Shown here piece after piece: positions 25,442 through 33,928 of a DNA stretch of 46,633 nt. The notes beneath the pieces were generated by a model. It ran no database searches, was not told the origin of the DNA, and saw nothing but the letters and a program-made list of their open reading frames with translations. The stretch's first letter is position 1. The number at the start of each line of letters is the position of its first letter. Source of the stretch: Flemingiibacterium sp045534235 (GTDB lineage Bacteria; Bacillota; Clostridia; Oscillospirales; CAG-272); the NCBI GenBank assembly GCA_045534235.1, contig JAZSJI010000068.1:1-46633 (forward strand), in the 5' to 3' direction. The position numbers were made by a program, and so were the translations under genes.

Positions 25442-26104
25442 ATGGGTATTTTTTCGAAAAAAGAAAAAGAAGCCAAGACAAAGGTAAGTAAGACGGCAGC
25501 GCTGGCAAAGGTGGCAGCGTCCGTTTTGAATGCAGTGTATTACGTTATGCTCGTATGCATTTTGCTTGTCGGAATCGTAGCACTTATTATGCTGCTTGTG
25601 AATACGTCCGTTGAGAAGATGATGCTTCCGCCGTTTATGAAGCTCGAGGACGGTATCTATTCCATAACCATCGGCAACGGTATTCGTATCGACTGCCCTT
25701 ACGACAGCGTAGGACTTTCTCAAATTAAAACGGTTATCTGGGCGCAGCTTCTTATGTTTGCCTGCGCGTGTGCGACGATTGCACCCGTTTCGCTGTTTTT
25801 GTCCAAGATAATGAAGAAAATATCTCGCGGCGAGCACGACGCAAGGAGCGCAAGATATATTACGTTTATCGGGCTTTCCGTGCTTGTCGGAAGCACGGTA
25901 CTTCGACTCGCCGATAGCTTTTACAACTACTTGCTTGTAAAAAGCTTTGTTACTACTCCCGAAAGTATACACTTTGCTTTCGGACTCCCGCTTGGCGGCA
26001 TTGCCGTTGGCGTAATAATTATCGCTCTTGCGGGTATATATTCTCTTGCTTGCCCCAAGACAGCAGTGATAGACGTTGCCGAGGCGCAGGAAGAGAAAGA
26101 ATAA
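25442..26104 (+). CDS. Four-helix membrane protein, DUF2975-like
   Basis: 220 residues with a basic N-terminus (KKEKEAKTKVSK) and four hydrophobic segments at about 32-56, 101-121, 138-158 and 180-202. The segment LSKIMKKISRGEHDARSARYITFIGLSVLVG fits the DUF2975 pattern of a short basic helix followed by a transmembrane helix. Function is unknown. It begins 13 bases after dnaE with AAGGAG upstream. The 125 bases after it hold an AT-rich promoter-like region and no gene. Confidence 0.6.
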   Translation: MGIFSKKEKEAKTKVSKTAALAKVAASVLNAVYYVMLVCILLVGIVALIMLLVNTSVEKMMLPPFMKLEDGIYSITIGNGIRIDCPYDSVGLSQIKTVIWAQLLMFACACATIAPVSLFLSKIMKKISRGEHDARSARYITFIGLSVLVGSTVLRLADSFYNYLLVKSFVTTPESIHFAFGLPLGGIAVGVIIIALAGIYSLACPKTAVIDVAEAQEEKE

Positions 26105-26127
26105 ATTTTCAAGCATCGGCAGAATAA

Positions 26128-26166
26128 TTCATAAAATATTAATTATATTGCGGTATAATTTATGAA
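26128..26166 (+). promoter_or_regulatory. Possible promoter with inverted repeat ahead of the PBP gene
   Basis: A TATAAT box (26154-26159) lies 70 bases before the PBP start, within an inverted repeat TTCATAAA (26128-26135) and TTTATGAA (26159-26166). No good -35 box is visible. Confidence 0.35.
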
Positions 26167-26229
26167 ACAAAATCACTTTGAATTTCGTAATATACTTAAG
26201 ACTGCCAATTAAGGAAAGGGAATCGTACA

Positions 26230-28875
26230 TTGAACAGCCAGAACCGAAGACCGAATAATAACGTAAATTGGGGACGCGAGGTCAAAAACTCGGGTAAGCT
26301 TGCAGGGACAGTTGCAGGAAGACTGCTTTCATATGTGATGAACGCGCTTCTTACCGTCGTTCTTATATGCCTTATCACGGGAATTATCGTCGCTACCGTA
26401 TTTGCTGTATATGTGAAGAACTACATCGACCCAACTATAGATCCGTCTATACTCCGTGTTAATTCGAGTCAGACCACGAAGATATACTATATGGACTATA
26501 CCGACCGTGAAAACCGTATCGGTAACATGGTCGAGCTGAAGAATGAACAGCTTTTTGGCTCGGAAAACAGCGTATGGGTGCCGTATACGCAGATACCCGA
26601 GAACCTCGTTGACGCGTACGTTGCGGTCGAGGACAGACGCTTCTGGAGCCATAACGGTATTGACATATGGCGTACAGGTAAGGCGGTGATAAACTATTTC
26701 CTTCCGCTTTGGAAGGACGCCGGCGGTGCTTCTACCATTACTCAACAGACTATCAAAAACCTCACCGACGACAAGGACTATACTCCACAGCGTAAGATTC
26801 AGGAGATACTTCGTGCGCTCAATCTCGAAAAGCAGCTGGATAAAACGGAGATACTTGAGCTTTATATGAACAACATTTATCTCTCACAGAACTGCTACGG
26901 CGTTCAAGCGGCGGCGTACACTTATTTTAATAAGGACGTTTCCGAGCTTACGCTTGTTGAGTGTGCATCGCTTGCCGGAATCACTAATTCTCCGACTAAA
27001 TATGACCCCGTACAAAATCCCGAGAAGAACAAGGAGCGTCGCCAAAAGATACTTGACGATATGCTTGAGCAGGGATATATCACCAAGGAAGAGTATGACG
27101 GCGCATACGACGCGGAGCTGGTGCTCGACTATCAGGGCAGAGCAAAGGATGCGGCTATTACCTCGAATTCGTGGTATACTGACCAGGTAATGGTTGAGGT
27201 CGCAAACGCGCTTTGTGACCAATTCGGATATACCCTTGAAATGGCGTATAACCTTATTTATACGGGTGGCCTTCAGATAATCACGCTTCAGGATCCTGAC
27301 GTTCAGGCGACGCTTGAAGAGGTTTATACAAACGAAAGCAACTTCCCGAAGACCAACAACGCGGTTCAGCCGCAGTCGTCTGCGGTAATTGTCGATCCTG
27401 CGACGGGCGACGTTCTCGGCCTTGTCGGTGCGCGCGGCTCTAAGGAGGCTAATCTGCTTCTCAACTACGCAACCACGACAACCCGTTCTCCCGGATCGTC
27501 TATAAAACCGCTTTCGGTATACGCTCCCTCGCTCGAATATGGAATTATTAACTACGGCAGTGTCTATGATGATACTCCGGTGCGCTTTAATTATGCAGAC
27601 GGCGACACGGAAAAGCTTAATCCTACCGCTTGGCCGAAGAACCTGCCTGAGCGTTACGGCGGACTTACCACGGTAAACGATGCGGTGACTCGCTCGGTAA
27701 ATACCGTTGCGGTGCGTATTCTCGAGGAGCTTACGCTCGATACCTCGTTCGATTTTGTTAAAAACAAGCTTAAAATGGACAGCTATATCGAGTACGCAAC
27801 GCTTGCCGGCGGTATGTCAATCACCGACAAGGACTATTCGGCACTTGCGCTTGGCGGTATGAACTACGGCGTTACCAACCTCGAGATTACCGCAGCGTAT
27901 CAGATATTCGCCAACGGCGGTGTTTATAATAAGCCGCGTACTTGGCTTCGCGTGCTTGACGCTGACGGAAATGTTCTTCTCGAAAATACGGCGGAAAGCT
28001 ACGTCGTTATAAGTGAACAGACTGCGTCTATAATGACGAAGATGCTTCAGAACGTCGTAACTCGCGGTACAGCTACGAGCGTATCTTTAAAGAGCACGGT
28101 CAACTGTGCGGGCAAAACGGGTACAACGTCGAACGACGTTGACCGTTGGTTTATTGGATACACTCCATACTACGTCGGCGGCGTGTGGTTCGGTTATGAG
28201 ATCCCTCAGTCGCTGGGTACGCTTTCGTGGAGCCCGTGCACGGTTGCTTGGGATATAATAATGACCAAGCTTCATCAGAAGTATATCGGAGCAGGCCAGC
28301 TTAAGACCTTCGAGGTGGCTGACGGCGTTATGACGGCGACATACTGTAAGGATTCCGGTAAGCTTATGACCTCGGCGTGTCACGCCGATCCTCGTGGAAA
28401 CCGCGCCGAAACGGGTTATTTTACCGCTTCGACGATTCCGAATGAGTACTGCGATGTTCACATTATGGTGCCGTATGATACCGTAACAGGCGGTATTGCC
28501 TGTGAGGCGTGTCCGCCTGAAAACGTAAAGAACGTTGGACTTTTGAAGACTTCACGCATATTCCCTATGAACGTAAAGGTTACCGACGCACAGTACACCT
28601 ACCGTCAGGTTAGCCTGGATACGGTTATGCCCGCGAAGGGTGATGTCCCGTTCTATATTGGCTTATATTCTGACGGAGAGTATCCCGGTTATACGGACAC
28701 GTCGGGCGCGCGTGTATATAACAGCTACTGTTATGAGCATCACGCGCTTATAAAGGATCCTGTAGATGAACCCGACGATCCGAACGACGAGGACGATACT
28801 ACGGATACGGATGATACCGCGGCTCCCGACGACACGGGCGACGTTGAGGATACGAACGATCCCGATATTGAGTAA
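26230..28875 (+). CDS. Class A penicillin-binding protein (PBP1A type)
   Basis: 881 residues from a TTG start (GGAAAGGG upstream). It polymerises and cross-links peptidoglycan on the outer face of the membrane. A short cytoplasmic N-terminus is followed by one transmembrane segment (about residues 38-62). The GT51 domain has VAVEDRRFWSHNGID with its catalytic Glu near residue 131 and GGASTITQQTIKNL near 165. The transpeptidase has SSIKPL (SxxK, near 422), SVN (near 488) and KTGTT (near 629). The last 40 residues are an acidic Asp/Thr tail on the outside. It is the only wall polymerase in the window and is apparently transcribed alone. Confidence 0.95.
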   Translation: MNSQNRRPNNNVNWGREVKNSGKLAGTVAGRLLSYVMNALLTVVLICLITGIIVATVFAVYVKNYIDPTIDPSILRVNSSQTTKIYYMDYTDRENRIGNMVELKNEQLFGSENSVWVPYTQIPENLVDAYVAVEDRRFWSHNGIDIWRTGKAVINYFLPLWKDAGGASTITQQTIKNLTDDKDYTPQRKIQEILRALNLEKQLDKTEILELYMNNIYLSQNCYGVQAAAYTYFNKDVSELTLVECASLAGITNSPTKYDPVQNPEKNKERRQKILDDMLEQGYITKEEYDGAYDAELVLDYQGRAKDAAITSNSWYTDQVMVEVANALCDQFGYTLEMAYNLIYTGGLQIITLQDPDVQATLEEVYTNESNFPKTNNAVQPQSSAVIVDPATGDVLGLVGARGSKEANLLLNYATTTTRSPGSSIKPLSVYAPSLEYGIINYGSVYDDTPVRFNYADGDTEKLNPTAWPKNLPERYGGLTTVNDAVTRSVNTVAVRILEELTLDTSFDFVKNKLKMDSYIEYATLAGGMSITDKDYSALALGGMNYGVTNLEITAAYQIFANGGVYNKPRTWLRVLDADGNVLLENTAESYVVISEQTASIMTKMLQNVVTRGTATSVSLKSTVNCAGKTGTTSNDVDRWFIGYTPYYVGGVWFGYEIPQSLGTLSWSPCTVAWDIIMTKLHQKYIGAGQLKTFEVADGVMTATYCKDSGKLMTSACHADPRGNRAETGYFTASTIPNEYCDVHIMVPYDTVTGGIACEACPPENVKNVGLLKTSRIFPMNVKVTDAQYTYRQVSLDTVMPAKGDVPFYIGLYSDGEYPGYTDTSGARVYNSYCYEHHALIKDPVDEPDDPNDEDDTTDTDDTAAPDDTGDVEDTNDPDIE

Positions 28876-28896
28876 ATAATACTACGCATTAAAACG

Positions 28897-28930
28897 AAAA
28901 TCACCTCATACAATTGTGTGAGGTGATTTT
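28897..28930 (+). terminator. Terminator hairpin after the PBP gene that includes the tspO ribosome site
   Basis: AAAATCACCTCATAC (28897-28911) pairs with GTGTGAGGTGATTTT (28916-28930) with one G-U pair and an AATT loop; TTTTT follows. The right arm contains GAGGTGA (28920-28926), which is 5 bases before the tspO ATG. Confidence 0.75.
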
Positions 28931-28931
28931 T

Positions 28932-29459
28932 ATGTCTTTGAAGCGCACAAAAAATCGTTTGCGCTCGCTTATTCGTACAGAGCTTGGCAGTGTAAATCTG
29001 CGCTGTGTTATTATCGGTGCACTTATAGTCCTTTTCTGCGGAATACTCAGCGCGTTTGCAGGCGGCTCTACAGAGGCTTACCGCGAGCTTGAAAGACCTG
29101 CCCTTGCGCCGCCTGCATTTTTGTTTCCGATCGTATGGACGGTTTTATACGTATTGATCGGGGGCGCGGCCGGTGCGGTTGCCTGCTCGTGCGAGCGGGT
29201 ACACGAGGCGGATAAATACAGAGGGCTTTTGTTTTTTGTCATTATGATGATATTCAATTTTATCTGGTCCCCGCTTTTCTTTGGCGCAGGCGCGTATTTT
29301 GCGGCATTCGTTGCCATTCTGATGATGATCGTTCTGACGTTTTTTATAATCTGCTACTTCGGACGCATATATAAGATCGCCGCGGCGGTGATGGTGCTGT
29401 ATTTGCTGTGGCTCTTTTTTGCGGCGTATCTAAATCTTGCGATCATTATTTTGAACTGA
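28932..29459 (+). CDS. tspO: TspO/MBR family membrane protein
   Basis: 175 residues from the ATG at 28932, with GAGGTGA 5 bases before; the frame also opens at a TTG at 28914 but that lies inside the hairpin. Five hydrophobic segments are visible. The family signatures are present: ERPALAPPAFLFPIVWTVLYVLIGGAAG (about residues 53-80) and FNFIWSPLFFGAG. TspO proteins bind tetrapyrroles and other hydrophobic ligands; the physiological role in bacteria is debated. The N-terminal 25 residues are basic. The gap of about 200 bases after it holds the next promoter. Confidence 0.85.
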   Translation: MSLKRTKNRLRSLIRTELGSVNLRCVIIGALIVLFCGILSAFAGGSTEAYRELERPALAPPAFLFPIVWTVLYVLIGGAAGAVACSCERVHEADKYRGLLFFVIMMIFNFIWSPLFFGAGAYFAAFVAILMMIVLTFFIICYFGRIYKIAAAVMVLYLLWLFFAAYLNLAIIILN

Positions 29460-29555
29460 TGTCGTAGTGAACAAAAATCCTTTTGCATTTTGTGAAAGTT
29501 GTACTATACAAGATAGAAAGCTTGGGCAATAGTGGGAAAATATGCGTATTTTCTA

Positions 29556-29584
29556 TTGACAAACGATGTGAAAAAGAGTATAAT
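29556..29584 (+). promoter_or_regulatory. Sigma-A promoter of the DUF4430 lipoprotein gene
   Basis: TTGACA (29556-29561), 17-base spacer, TATAAT (29579-29584): both hexamers are perfect consensus. The leader to the ATG is about 65 bases. Confidence 0.9.
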
Positions 29585-29656
29585 ATACGCATAGGCGAGA
29601 GGGCGTATTCACTCGTCTGTAAGCTCGCTTATATCAAATTTTAGGAGGAAACAAAA

Positions 29657-30076
29657 ATGAAATTTACCCGTATTTTAGCGCTTGCTTTAGTTGCGATTAT
29701 GGCGGCTCTTTGCCTCGCTTCCTGCGGCGCAGAAACTATCAACGTTAACCTTAGGATCAACTGTAACGATCCCGACTTCCCGATAATCCTCGACGTCAAG
29801 GTTCCGCTCAAGAGCAACGATCCTACAGTTCTTCAGGCATTTGTTGAGGGATGCATTCTCAACGAAATGGACTACACGCTTACAGAGGACGAGGAGTCCG
29901 TTAAGGATATCGACATCTACAAGGATTACGTAGATACCGAAACCAACACTACATACTATTGGTATTATACCATCAACGGTGCAGAGCCTACCTCCGGCAG
30001 AGCAGCAGACAACCTCGTTGCTGACGGCGACACGGTTGAGTTCATTTACACCTCGTACGTACCGGACGCTGAATAA
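29657..30076 (+). CDS. DUF4430-type small lipoprotein
   Basis: 139 residues. A lipoprotein signal peptide ends in the lipobox LASC with cysteine near residue 23. The mature part (about 115 residues) is a single domain with the DUF4430 pattern: NDPTVLQAFVEGC, then YYWYYTINGAEPTSGRAADNLVADGDTVEFIYT. This domain is related to the C-terminal domain of transcobalamin and is found in Gram-positive surface proteins; the ligand is unknown. TAGGAGG lies 8 bases before the ATG, and the promoter is consensus, so expression is probably strong. It is transcribed alone. Confidence 0.8.
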   Translation: MKFTRILALALVAIMAALCLASCGAETINVNLRINCNDPDFPIILDVKVPLKSNDPTVLQAFVEGCILNEMDYTLTEDEESVKDIDIYKDYVDTETNTTYYWYYTINGAEPTSGRAADNLVADGDTVEFIYTSYVPDAE

Positions 30077-30082
30077 TCAAGC

Positions 30083-30110
30083 AAAGGAAGAACGCATGCG
30101 TTCTTCCTTT
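30083..30110 (+). terminator. Rho-independent terminator after the DUF4430 gene
   Basis: A long perfect palindrome around GCATGC (AAAGGAAGAAC pairing with GTTCTTCCTTT) followed by TTC and more T. It lies 7 bases after the stop. Confidence 0.85.
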
Positions 30111-30117
30111 TTCTTTT

Positions 30118-30169
30118 CGGTAATATTTTGCGAATACTGTGAGTATAATGTAACAGCAAAATATTACCG
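30118..30169 (+). promoter_or_regulatory. Promoter inside a perfect 14-bp inverted repeat
   Basis: CGGTAATATTTTGC (30118-30131) is the exact reverse complement of GCAAAATATTACCG (30156-30169). The 24 bases between hold TATAAT (30144-30149); the -35 region falls in the left arm and the GGGAGG ribosome site abuts the right arm. This looks like an operator for a dimeric or multimeric regulator. Confidence 0.6.
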
Positions 30170-30181
30170 GGAGGATAAAAT

Positions 30182-30676
30182 ATGTTTATATATTCAATGA
30201 GAGGCAGTACACTTAAGTTTTTTGGCGTTACGGCAGTAGCGATGGTGGCGCTTATCACGTTGCTTGTATTTATTCCGAGCGCCGAGCCGGCTATGTCTGA
30301 CGGAGTGATCGGTGCCGTAGAGGCAGTTAAGTTCGATAAGATCAAGGACTCGGGCGATCGTATCGAGTTTTTACGCCAATTTGGCTGGGAGGTGGAGTCC
30401 GAGCCTGTTGAAATCGCAGAGGTGACTGTGCCCGAGGAGTTTGACAAGGTATATCAAAGCTACAACGAGCTCCAGAAAAAGCAGGGCTTTGATCTTACCA
30501 AGTACGCAAAAAAGAACGTTGACCGTTATACGTACCGCATCACTAACTACGACGGCTATGAGGGTGAGGTGCTTGTAAGCATTCTCGTACATAAAAACAA
30601 GGTCATCGGCGGCGATGTATGCTCTGCTGACGCAAACGGATTTATCCACGGACTTGACAAGAATATTGAATATTAA
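30182..30676 (+). CDS. DUF4830-type membrane-anchored protein
   Basis: 164 residues with one N-terminal transmembrane segment (about 12-32, FFGVTAVAMVALITLLVFI). The extracellular part has the DUF4830 pattern around residues 80-140 (FDKVYQSYNELQKKQGFDLTKYAKKNVDRYTYRITNYDG). The domain is common in Clostridia and has no known function. GGGAGG is 7 bases before the ATG, and the promoter region carries a perfect inverted repeat. It is transcribed alone and ends at a shared hairpin. Confidence 0.75.
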   Translation: MFIYSMRGSTLKFFGVTAVAMVALITLLVFIPSAEPAMSDGVIGAVEAVKFDKIKDSGDRIEFLRQFGWEVESEPVEIAEVTVPEEFDKVYQSYNELQKKQGFDLTKYAKKNVDRYTYRITNYDGYEGEVLVSILVHKNKVIGGDVCSADANGFIHGLDKNIEY

Positions 30677-30679
30677 GAA

Positions 30680-30710
30680 AAATCCCCGTTCGTCCTGCGA
30701 ACGGGGATTT
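30680..30710. terminator. Bidirectional terminator between the DUF4830 gene and tRNA-Gly
   Basis: AAATCCCCGTTCG pairs with CGAACGGGGATTT around TCCTG. The minus strand has a T run after the stem, so it ends both the plus-strand gene and the converging minus-strand tRNA. Confidence 0.85.
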
Positions 30711-30715
30711 ACATT

Positions 30716-30789
30716 TGGAGCAGGTAAAGGGAGTCGAACCCTCCTATCAAGCTTGGGAAGCTTGCGTTCTACCGATGAACTATACCTGC
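30716..30789 (-). tRNA. tRNA-Gly (CCC anticodon)
   Basis: Read on the minus strand it folds as a cloverleaf: acceptor GCAGGTA with TACCTGC, D-arm with GTTCATCGGTAGAAC, anticodon stem CAAGC/GCTTG with loop TTCCCAA (anticodon CCC, reads GGG), T-arm GAGGG TTCGACT CCCTT (first pair G-U), discriminator T and an encoded CCA end. 74 bases. It has its own consensus promoter and terminator. Confidence 0.95.
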
Positions 30790-30804
30790 GCTGCTACAAT
30801 AAAT

Positions 30805-30833
30805 ATTATACTGCAAATATCGTGTTTTGTCAA
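30805..30833 (-). promoter_or_regulatory. Sigma-A promoter of tRNA-Gly
   Basis: Minus strand: TTGACA (30833-30828), 17-base spacer, TATAAT (30810-30805); both hexamers are consensus. The 215 bases between here and mazF contain no further gene or clear promoter. Confidence 0.9.
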
Positions 30834-31055
30834 GGATACAGAGGGATTTTTCAAAGAAAGCGTTCGACACGGTGCGACTTTACATCGGCGGTGTTTCACG
30901 CTGCGTGCCACCCCGTAATAAAATGATATGGGAGCGCGTATTACGCTTCATAAGACGTGAAACTTTTTGAAAATATTTTTTTGACGTGACTAAAACTCTC
31001 GTACTCGGTAAAAACTATTGACACAAGAAATTAAAAGCATGGAGAGTGAATTTTC

Positions 31056-31412
31056 ATGACTGTAAAACGCGGAGATATTTATTACGCGGATTTAAGTCCC
31101 GTGGTCGGCTCGGAGCAGGGCGGACTGCGTCCCGTTCTTATCGTACAGAACGACGTTGGAAACAAGTACAGCCCTACGGTCATCGCCGCTGCGATAACCT
31201 CGCAGGTTGGAAAAAACCGTCTGCCGACACACATTGACGTGGTGGCAGACCAATACGGCCTTGCCAAGGATTCGGTGATACTTCTTGAGCAGATACGTAC
31301 GCTTGATAAAAAGCGGCTCAAGGAAAAAATGGGGCATCTTGACGACGGAATCATGCAAAGGGTGAACGACGCCATAGGTGTCAGTTTTGGGCTTGAAACA
31401 CCTATCATATGA
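31056..31412 (+). CDS. MazF/EndoA-family mRNA interferase toxin
   Basis: 118 residues, the usual length for EndoA/MazF. The family start VKRGDIYYADLSPVVGSEQGGLRPVLIVQNDVGNKYSPTVIAAAITSQ and the later DSVILLEQIRTLDKKRLKEKMGHLDD are both intact, including the Arg and Ser/Thr positions used in catalysis (GGLRPVL, AITSQ). These enzymes cut mRNA at short sequences and are normally held in check by an antitoxin encoded just upstream. No antitoxin ORF is visible in the 266 bases upstream, so the partner may be encoded elsewhere or absent. GGAGAG lies about 9 bases before the ATG. Confidence 0.9.
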   Translation: MTVKRGDIYYADLSPVVGSEQGGLRPVLIVQNDVGNKYSPTVIAAAITSQVGKNRLPTHIDVVADQYGLAKDSVILLEQIRTLDKKRLKEKMGHLDDGIMQRVNDAIGVSFGLETPII

Positions 31413-31465
31413 CGACTACATACCCGAATACGAAGAATTATACGGCGGGTATGCGGACGTAAATG

Positions 31466-31488
31466 ACCGTCTCCTATAAGGGGGCGGT
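31466..31488 (+). terminator. Terminator after mazF
   Basis: ACCGTCTCCT pairs with AGGGGGCGGT (two G-U pairs) around ATA, followed by TTTAATTTT. Confidence 0.7.
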
Positions 31489-31548
31489 TTTAATTTTGCG
31501 CTAATGTGAGGCGAAGCGAGTTTTTTTGTGAACATTTGGCGAAGTATA

Positions 31549-31578
31549 TTGCAATTGGCGTCGCGGCGGTGTTATAAT
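31549..31578 (+). promoter_or_regulatory. Promoter of the two-component system genes
   Basis: TTGCAA (31549-31554), 18-base spacer, TATAAT (31573-31578), about 35 bases before the response regulator start. Confidence 0.6.
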
Positions 31579-31612
31579 ATTTGTAGGATAGCGAATGAGG
31601 GGAGAGTGTTCT

Positions 31613-32290
31613 ATGTATAAAATACTGACCGTCGATGACGAGGAAATGATACGCGCTCTTATAAGGAAGTACGCTGAGTTTGAGGGCCATGAGGTCACCG
31701 AGGCGGCTGACGGAATGCAGGCTGTAGAGCTTTGCCGAAAGCATGATTTCGACATAATTATTATGGATATAATGATGCCCGAGCTTGACGGATTTTCCGC
31801 TTGCCGTGAAATACGCAAATCCAAAAACACTCCTATAATAATGCTCTCTGCACGCGGTGAGGAGTACGATAAGATCAACGGCTTTGAGCTTGGTATTGAC
31901 GATTACGTCGTAAAGCCCTTTTCGCCAAAGGAGCTTATGCTGCGAATAAACGCGGTGCTTAACCGCTCGAGAGCGAATGTCGCGCCATCGCAAAACGAGG
32001 TCGTCGAGATAGAGGGGCTTCGCGCGGACATTACGGCGCGCATCGTATATGTCGACGGCGAGAGAGTTGATATGTCCCCAAAAGAATACGACCTGTTTTT
32101 CTATATGCTTCGTAACCGCAACATTGCACTCTCGCGTGAGCGGCTTATAACAGAGGTTTGGGGATACGATTTTTACGGCGACGACCGTACGCTCGACACA
32201 CATATAAAGCTCCTTCGTAAAAGTCTTGGTGAATATGCGCGTCTTATTGTGACGCTTCGAGGGGTGGGATACCGCTTTGAGGCAGAATAG
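31613..32290 (+). CDS. OmpR-family response regulator
   Basis: 225 residues from the ATG at 31613, with GAGGGGAG upstream; an in-frame ATG at 31595 was rejected. The receiver has the acidic pair DDEE, the phospho-acceptor Asp52 in IIIMDIMMPELDGF and the conserved Lys in DYVVKPFSPKEL. A winged-helix effector domain follows (about residues 125-225; MSPKEYDLFFYML, ALSRERLITEVWGYDF, LDTHIKLLRKSLG, TLRGVGYRFE). It is activated by the histidine kinase encoded next, 10 bases downstream. Target genes are not evident. Confidence 0.92.
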   Translation: MYKILTVDDEEMIRALIRKYAEFEGHEVTEAADGMQAVELCRKHDFDIIIMDIMMPELDGFSACREIRKSKNTPIIMLSARGEEYDKINGFELGIDDYVVKPFSPKELMLRINAVLNRSRANVAPSQNEVVEIEGLRADITARIVYVDGERVDMSPKEYDLFFYMLRNRNIALSRERLITEVWGYDFYGDDRTLDTHIKLLRKSLGEYARLIVTLRGVGYRFEAE

Positions 32291-32300
32291 AAGGAATTAT

Positions 32301-33764
32301 GTGGGCAGGCTTGGCATCAGGTGGAAGCTTTTCGGATATATGATGGTTTTTCTCGCGATGCTGCTCGGGCTTTTGTGGTTGTTTCAGGTTGCGCTTTTTC
32401 CGGGAATTTACAAATCCGTGCGCATTGCACAGATAAAGAGCAGCGCGGCTGAGCTTGCCGAAAATATCGGCCTTAAGCGTGCTGAACTGCAGTCGCTTTC
32501 CGAGCTTATAGCCAATGACAAACATATTTGCGCTATGGTGCTCGATGAAACGGGAAATATTTTAGCGAGCGCTGACGTTTTGACCGACTGCGTTATACAC
32601 ACAATATCGGCGCGCAACGTTTATACGCTTTATATGCTGGCACTTGAAAACGGCGGTGAGAATATGTCCTCATTCAGGCTTGGCGCGTTTAAAAATTTGC
32701 GGCCGTCCGCAGGAAGCTATCCGCCGTACGGCACGGATAGTGCGCCTGATGATAACGGTGCCGAAAGTATGATATATACGAAGGTAGTGCCGTCTGAAAA
32801 CGGCAGAGATATTATAGTCGTTCTCAACGCTACGGTCTCACCCGTCGCCTCTACTGTACGCACTCTGAAGACGGAGCTTATAATAATTACTGCGCTTATG
32901 GTGCTTCTTGCGGCGATTTTATCGTTCGTTCTCGCAAAGCGCCTCGGCGCACCGATCGTGAAGATAAACAACAGCGCAAAAGAGCTGGCGCGCGGAAAAT
33001 ACGATACCGAATTTGCCGTGGGGACCTATCGGGAAATAGCCGAGCTTTCCGACACGCTGACCTACGCCGCAGCGGAGCTATCCAAGACGGGTGCGCTTCA
33101 GCGCGAGCTTATTGCGAATATTTCGCACGATCTGCGAACGCCGCTTACGATGATAACCGGCTACGCAGAGGCCATGCGCGATATACCGGGTGAGAATACA
33201 CCCGAAAACGTGCAGATAATCATAGACGAGGCCAAGCGGCTTTCCTCGCTTGTAACCGACGTGCTTGATATATCAAAGCTTCAGGCGGGGACGGTGGAGC
33301 TGTCCAAAACAGAGTTTAATCTTACGCAGACAATACATGAGGTTATCGGGCGCTTTTCGAAATTTACAGAGCAGGACGGTTGGACGATAGATTTTATACA
33401 CGACTGCGAGGTAATAGTCGAAGCAGACCGCGCGCGCATTCTTCAGGTGGTGTATAATTTTATAAATAACGCGATTACTCACAGCGACGGAGAGAGGATC
33501 GTGACCGTCACACAGCGGGTAACCGAATATGACGGCAAAAAAGGGGTGCGCATTGAGGTTGCAGATCGCGGAGAGGGTATTCCGCCCGAGGATATTTCGA
33601 ACATCTGGGACAGATACTACAAGGTCGACAAGACACATCGCAGAGCGGCTATAGGCTCCGGCCTCGGACTTTCGATAGTAAAGAACATACTCGATCTGCA
33701 CGGAGCTAAATACGGTGTTCGAAGCGAGGTCGGAAGCGGCTCGGTGTTCTGGTTTGAGTTATAA
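32301..33764 (+). CDS. Membrane sensor histidine kinase with HAMP domain
   Basis: 487 residues from a GTG at 32301 with AAGGA 5 bases upstream; a TTG at 32277 overlapping the regulator is the alternative start. TM1 lies near residues 7-30 and TM2 near 190-210; the region between is an extracellular sensor of about 160 residues. A HAMP linker (AKRLGAPIVKINNSAKELARGKY) leads to a HisKA domain with His near 276 (ANISHDLRTPLTMITGYAEAMRD), then an ATPase domain with N-box (NFINNAITHS), DRGEGIPPEDISNIWDRYY and GSGLGLSIV. The ligand is unknown. It phosphorylates the regulator encoded just before it. Confidence 0.9.
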   Translation: MGRLGIRWKLFGYMMVFLAMLLGLLWLFQVALFPGIYKSVRIAQIKSSAAELAENIGLKRAELQSLSELIANDKHICAMVLDETGNILASADVLTDCVIHTISARNVYTLYMLALENGGENMSSFRLGAFKNLRPSAGSYPPYGTDSAPDDNGAESMIYTKVVPSENGRDIIVVLNATVSPVASTVRTLKTELIIITALMVLLAAILSFVLAKRLGAPIVKINNSAKELARGKYDTEFAVGTYREIAELSDTLTYAAAELSKTGALQRELIANISHDLRTPLTMITGYAEAMRDIPGENTPENVQIIIDEAKRLSSLVTDVLDISKLQAGTVELSKTEFNLTQTIHEVIGRFSKFTEQDGWTIDFIHDCEVIVEADRARILQVVYNFINNAITHSDGERIVTVTQRVTEYDGKKGVRIEVADRGEGIPPEDISNIWDRYYKVDKTHRRAAIGSGLGLSIVKNILDLHGAKYGVRSEVGSGSVFWFEL

Positions 33765-33809
33765 CAAAAACGGTTGACGCATTTGTTTTCTAAAGTGCGG
33801 TTTTGCAAG

Positions 33810-33843
33810 AATACGGTGTATCTCAAAAGAGGTATGCCGTATT
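33810..33843 (+). terminator. Terminator after the histidine kinase gene
   Basis: AATACGGTG and TATCTC pair fully with GAGGTA and TGCCGTATT (some G-U pairs) around AAAA, followed by TTTGTATTT. Confidence 0.8.
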
Positions 33844-33928
33844 TTTGTATTTGTGTCCGCAAATAACGGTTTGTAATAAGATATGGGTAAAGCCGCACAT
33901 CCCACTTGAGTTTTTAGCATTTGACAAA

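Noticed and set aside
29593..29634. Possible switch in the DUF4430 leader (GCGAG with two alternative CTCG partners)
   Set aside because: The alternative helices are only 4-5 bp, which is too little to support a riboswitch call.
30615..30926. 103-codon ORF crossing tRNA-Gly
   Set aside because: It runs through the terminator, the tRNA gene and its promoter and has no ribosome site.
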